Assembly (NCBI GenBank): GCA_905235825.1
Contig: CAJONH010000245.1
Location: forward strand, 1-16,511
Length of the DNA stretch: 16,511 nucleotides
Origin: Candidatus Gastranaerophilales bacterium
Lineage (GTDB): Bacteria > Cyanobacteriota > Vampirovibrionia > Gastranaerophilales > Gastranaerophilaceae
Direction of reading: 5' to 3'
Shown piece by piece: positions 14,737 to 16,511 of the stretch. Position 1 is the stretch's first letter; every line of letters starts with the position of its first letter. The position numbers were made by a program, and so were the translations under genes. A model generated the notes under the pieces. The model had not been told where the DNA came from. It searched no databases and saw nothing but the letters and a program-made list of their open reading frames with translations.

Positions 14737-16341
14737 ATGGAAACTTATGGAATCGAAAAGCTCGGAATAATTGCTCCGAAAGCTGTTTATCGTAACTTAA
14801 CGCCTGCTCAATTAACGGAAGCAGCATTAAGACGAGGTGAAGGAAAATTATCGAATACAGGTGCTCTTGTTGTTACAACAGGTAAATATACGGGACGTTC
14901 ACCTAAAGATAAATTCATTGTTGATACAGACGGTATTCATAATGAAATAGCATGGGGAAAAGTAAACAGACCTATCTCACGTGAAAGATTTAATTCAATA
15001 AAAGAAAAAATGGCTGCATATATGCAAGGCAGAGAAGTATTTATTTTTGACGGCTATGCAGGTGCAGATAAAACATATACGCAAAAATTCCGTGTTATAA
15101 ACGAAATGGCCAGCCAGAACATGTTTATTCATCAACTGTTAATCAGACCTTCAATGGAAGAATTAGCAAGCTACGGTGAACCTGATTATACAATTTTATG
15201 TGTACCCGGTTTTAAATGCGATCCCGAAGTTGACGGTGTAAACTCTGAAGCATGTATCGCTATTGACTATGAAGCTCACATGATTATTATTGCAGGTTCT
15301 CAATATTCAGGCGAAATTAAAAAGTCAGTGTTCTCTACAATGAATTATGTTATGACAAAGAAAAATGTTCTTCCTATGCACTGCAGTGCAAATATGGATC
15401 CTGAAACACATGAAACAGCCGTATTCTTTGGTTTGTCAGGAACAGGTAAAACAACATTATCAGCTGACCCTGCACGTAAATTAATCGGTGATGATGAACA
15501 CGGCTGGTCACCTGACGGTGTATTCAACTTTGAAGGCGGCTGCTATGCTAAATGTATTAATCTTTCAGCCGAAAATGAACCCGATATATATAACGCAATT
15601 AAATTCGGTTCGCTTGTTGAAAACGTTATAATGAACGATGAAACAAGAGAATTTGATTTCAATGACGGTTCATTAACAGAAAATACACGTGTAGGATATC
15701 CTATTGATTATATCAATAATGCTCAAATTCCTTCTATGGGCGGTATTCCGAAGGTTGTTGTATTCTTAACGGCAGATGCATTTGGTGTATTACCTCCTAT
15801 TTCAAGATTGGATAAAAATGCAGCTATGTATCACTTCGTAACAGGCTTCACATCTAAATTAGCAGGTACCGAACGTGGTGTAACCGAACCTCAGCCTACA
15901 TTCTCAACATTATTCGGCGAACCCTTTATGCCTATGGATGCAAGTGTATATGCTAAAATGTTAGGTGATAAACTTGATAAATACGGAACAAAAGTTTACC
16001 TTGTAAATACGGGCTGGGCAGGCGGAAGTGCTGCTTCAGGGGCTAAACGTATGAAGTTATCATACACAAGAGCTATGGTTACGGCAGCATTAAACGGCTC
16101 ATTTGACAGAATTGAATTTAAACATCACGATGTATTTAATGTTGATTATCCTGTAAGCTGTCCGAATGTTCCTGATGAAATGCTTGATGCTCGTGGTATG
16201 TGGGCTGATAAAGCAGCTTATGATGAAGCAGCAAATAAATTAGCTCAAATGTTTAGTGATAATTTCAAAGAAAAATATCCTAACATGCCCGCCGAAATCG
16301 TAAAAGCAGGTCCTCAACCTAAAAATTATTCAATGAAATAA
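14737..16341 (+). CDS. pckA: Phosphoenolpyruvate carboxykinase (ATP)
   Basis: A full-length 534-residue ATP-type PEPCK interconverting oxaloacetate + ATP and PEP + CO2 + ADP. In anaerobes it often runs towards oxaloacetate, making ATP on the way to succinate; the direction here is not shown by sequence. Visible residues are R54 in TGRSPKDKF, Y190 and K195/K196 in QYSGEIKKS, metal ligand H215 in LPMHCSAN, the P-loop GLSGTGKTTLSADP (232-245), kinase-2 LIGDDEHGW (249-257) and NTRVGYP (316-322). The GTGKTT loop marks the ATP class, not the GTP class. A very strong SD (AAAAAAGGAGG, ending 14728) lies 8 nt before the ATG, and a strong terminator follows, so it is a highly expressed single-gene unit. 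Confidence 0.97.
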   Translation: METYGIEKLGIIAPKAVYRNLTPAQLTEAALRRGEGKLSNTGALVVTTGKYTGRSPKDKFIVDTDGIHNEIAWGKVNRPISRERFNSIKEKMAAYMQGREVFIFDGYAGADKTYTQKFRVINEMASQNMFIHQLLIRPSMEELASYGEPDYTILCVPGFKCDPEVDGVNSEACIAIDYEAHMIIIAGSQYSGEIKKSVFSTMNYVMTKKNVLPMHCSANMDPETHETAVFFGLSGTGKTTLSADPARKLIGDDEHGWSPDGVFNFEGGCYAKCINLSAENEPDIYNAIKFGSLVENVIMNDETREFDFNDGSLTENTRVGYPIDYINNAQIPSMGGIPKVVVFLTADAFGVLPPISRLDKNAAMYHFVTGFTSKLAGTERGVTEPQPTFSTLFGEPFMPMDASVYAKMLGDKLDKYGTKVYLVNTGWAGGSAASGAKRMKLSYTRAMVTAALNGSFDRIEFKHHDVFNVDYPVSCPNVPDEMLDARGMWADKAAYDEAANKLAQMFSDNFKEKYPNMPAEIVKAGPQPKNYSMK

Positions 16342-16354
16342 TTAAAAATTAAAT

Positions 16355-16392
16355 AAAAACCGGCTCTTGATATAATCAAGAGCCGGTTTTTT
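16355..16392 (+). terminator. Intrinsic terminator after pckA
   Basis: A perfect 17-bp stem, AAAAACCGGCTCTTGAT (16355-16371) with its complement at 16375-16391, has a 3-nt loop and a T run to 16392. Confidence 0.93.
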
Positions 16393-16434
16393 ATGTGTAT
16401 AAAGTTTTGTAAAAACAATATTCAAAAAACTAAA

Positions 16435-16444
16435 GGGGGGGGGG
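16435..16444 (+). repeat. G10 homopolymer tract
   Basis: Ten consecutive G residues stand in an otherwise AT-rich gap, upstream of a TATATA -10-like element (16456-16461) and of the next gene start at 16502. Such tracts are prone to slipped-strand length change. Confidence 0.8.
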
Positions 16445-16501
16445 AAAAATGCCGATATATATATTGTAACTACATAAAAAAGAAATAGAAAGAAGGTTAA
16501 A

Positions 16502-16511
16502 ATGAGTTTAA
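16502..16511 (+). CDS. Start of a gene running off the right edge
   Basis: ATG at 16502 is preceded by AGAAGG (about 16491-16496) with a 5-nt spacer and begins MSL before the window ends. It is too short to identify. Confidence 0.5.

Noticed and set aside
16449..16469. Six-codon frame MPIYIL after the G tract
   Set aside because: Too short, with no convincing SD (the G run is adjacent but not SD-like); chance frame.

Overview
The window is AT-rich, gene-dense bacterial chromosome with strong Shine-Dalgarno sites and clear intrinsic terminators. No phage, plasmid, insertion sequence, CRISPR, tRNA or rRNA signal was seen. The gene mix includes a LytR-CpsA-Psr (LCP) cell-wall ligase, a two-partner-secretion (FhaB-type) exoprotein with a signal peptide, a secreted TPR protein, ATP-dependent PEP carboxykinase, an oxygen-sensitive 2-hydroxyacyl-CoA dehydratase activase and long-form HisG. 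This suggests an anaerobic, double-membraned, low-GC bacterium, probably from a gut. A gut member of the cyanobacterial sister lineage (Gastranaerophilales/Melainabacteria) is my best guess, from content and style only; no marker gene proves it.

Layout. Positions 1-245 hold the 3' end of a HAD-like hydrolase gene (+), closed by a hairpin that overlaps the end of the convergent operon. Positions 294-3280 (-) are a compact operon read LCP protein > hisG > mazG, with gaps of about 25 and 1 nt. Positions 3281-3645 are a divergent promoter region. From 3646 come the FhaB-like exoprotein and then a signal-peptide TPR protein (both +, each with its own terminator). A 37-residue membrane peptide follows on the minus strand (7824-7937), then a disordered Asn/Ser/Thr-rich protein (8140-9018) and an Hsp20 chaperone (9220-9681). 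A dehydratase activase (9885-10880) converges on the rpiB-obg pair (-). Positions 12628-12967 contain a strongly structured RNA that looks like 6S RNA, transcribed divergently from rpiB. A sodium:amino-acid symporter and pckA follow, and the window ends at the start of another gene just after a ten-G tract.

Functionally the window mixes housekeeping (HisG, MazG, Obg, RpiB, PckA, 6S RNA, Hsp20) with envelope and secretion genes (LCP, FhaB-like, TPR, small membrane peptide). PckA, the alanine/glycine symporter and the dehydratase activase fit amino-acid and organic-acid fermentation, but the dehydratase and the exoprotein's outer-membrane transporter (TpsB) are not here. The most interesting unlabelled element is the putative 6S RNA, together with the apparently shared -10 region that divides it from rpiB-obg. 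Several starts differ from the longest open frame: hisG (1923), the activase (9885), rpiB (GTG) and possibly the symporter (GTG at 12974). Obg lacks a ribosome binding site but has a TATAAT placed exactly for leaderless transcription.
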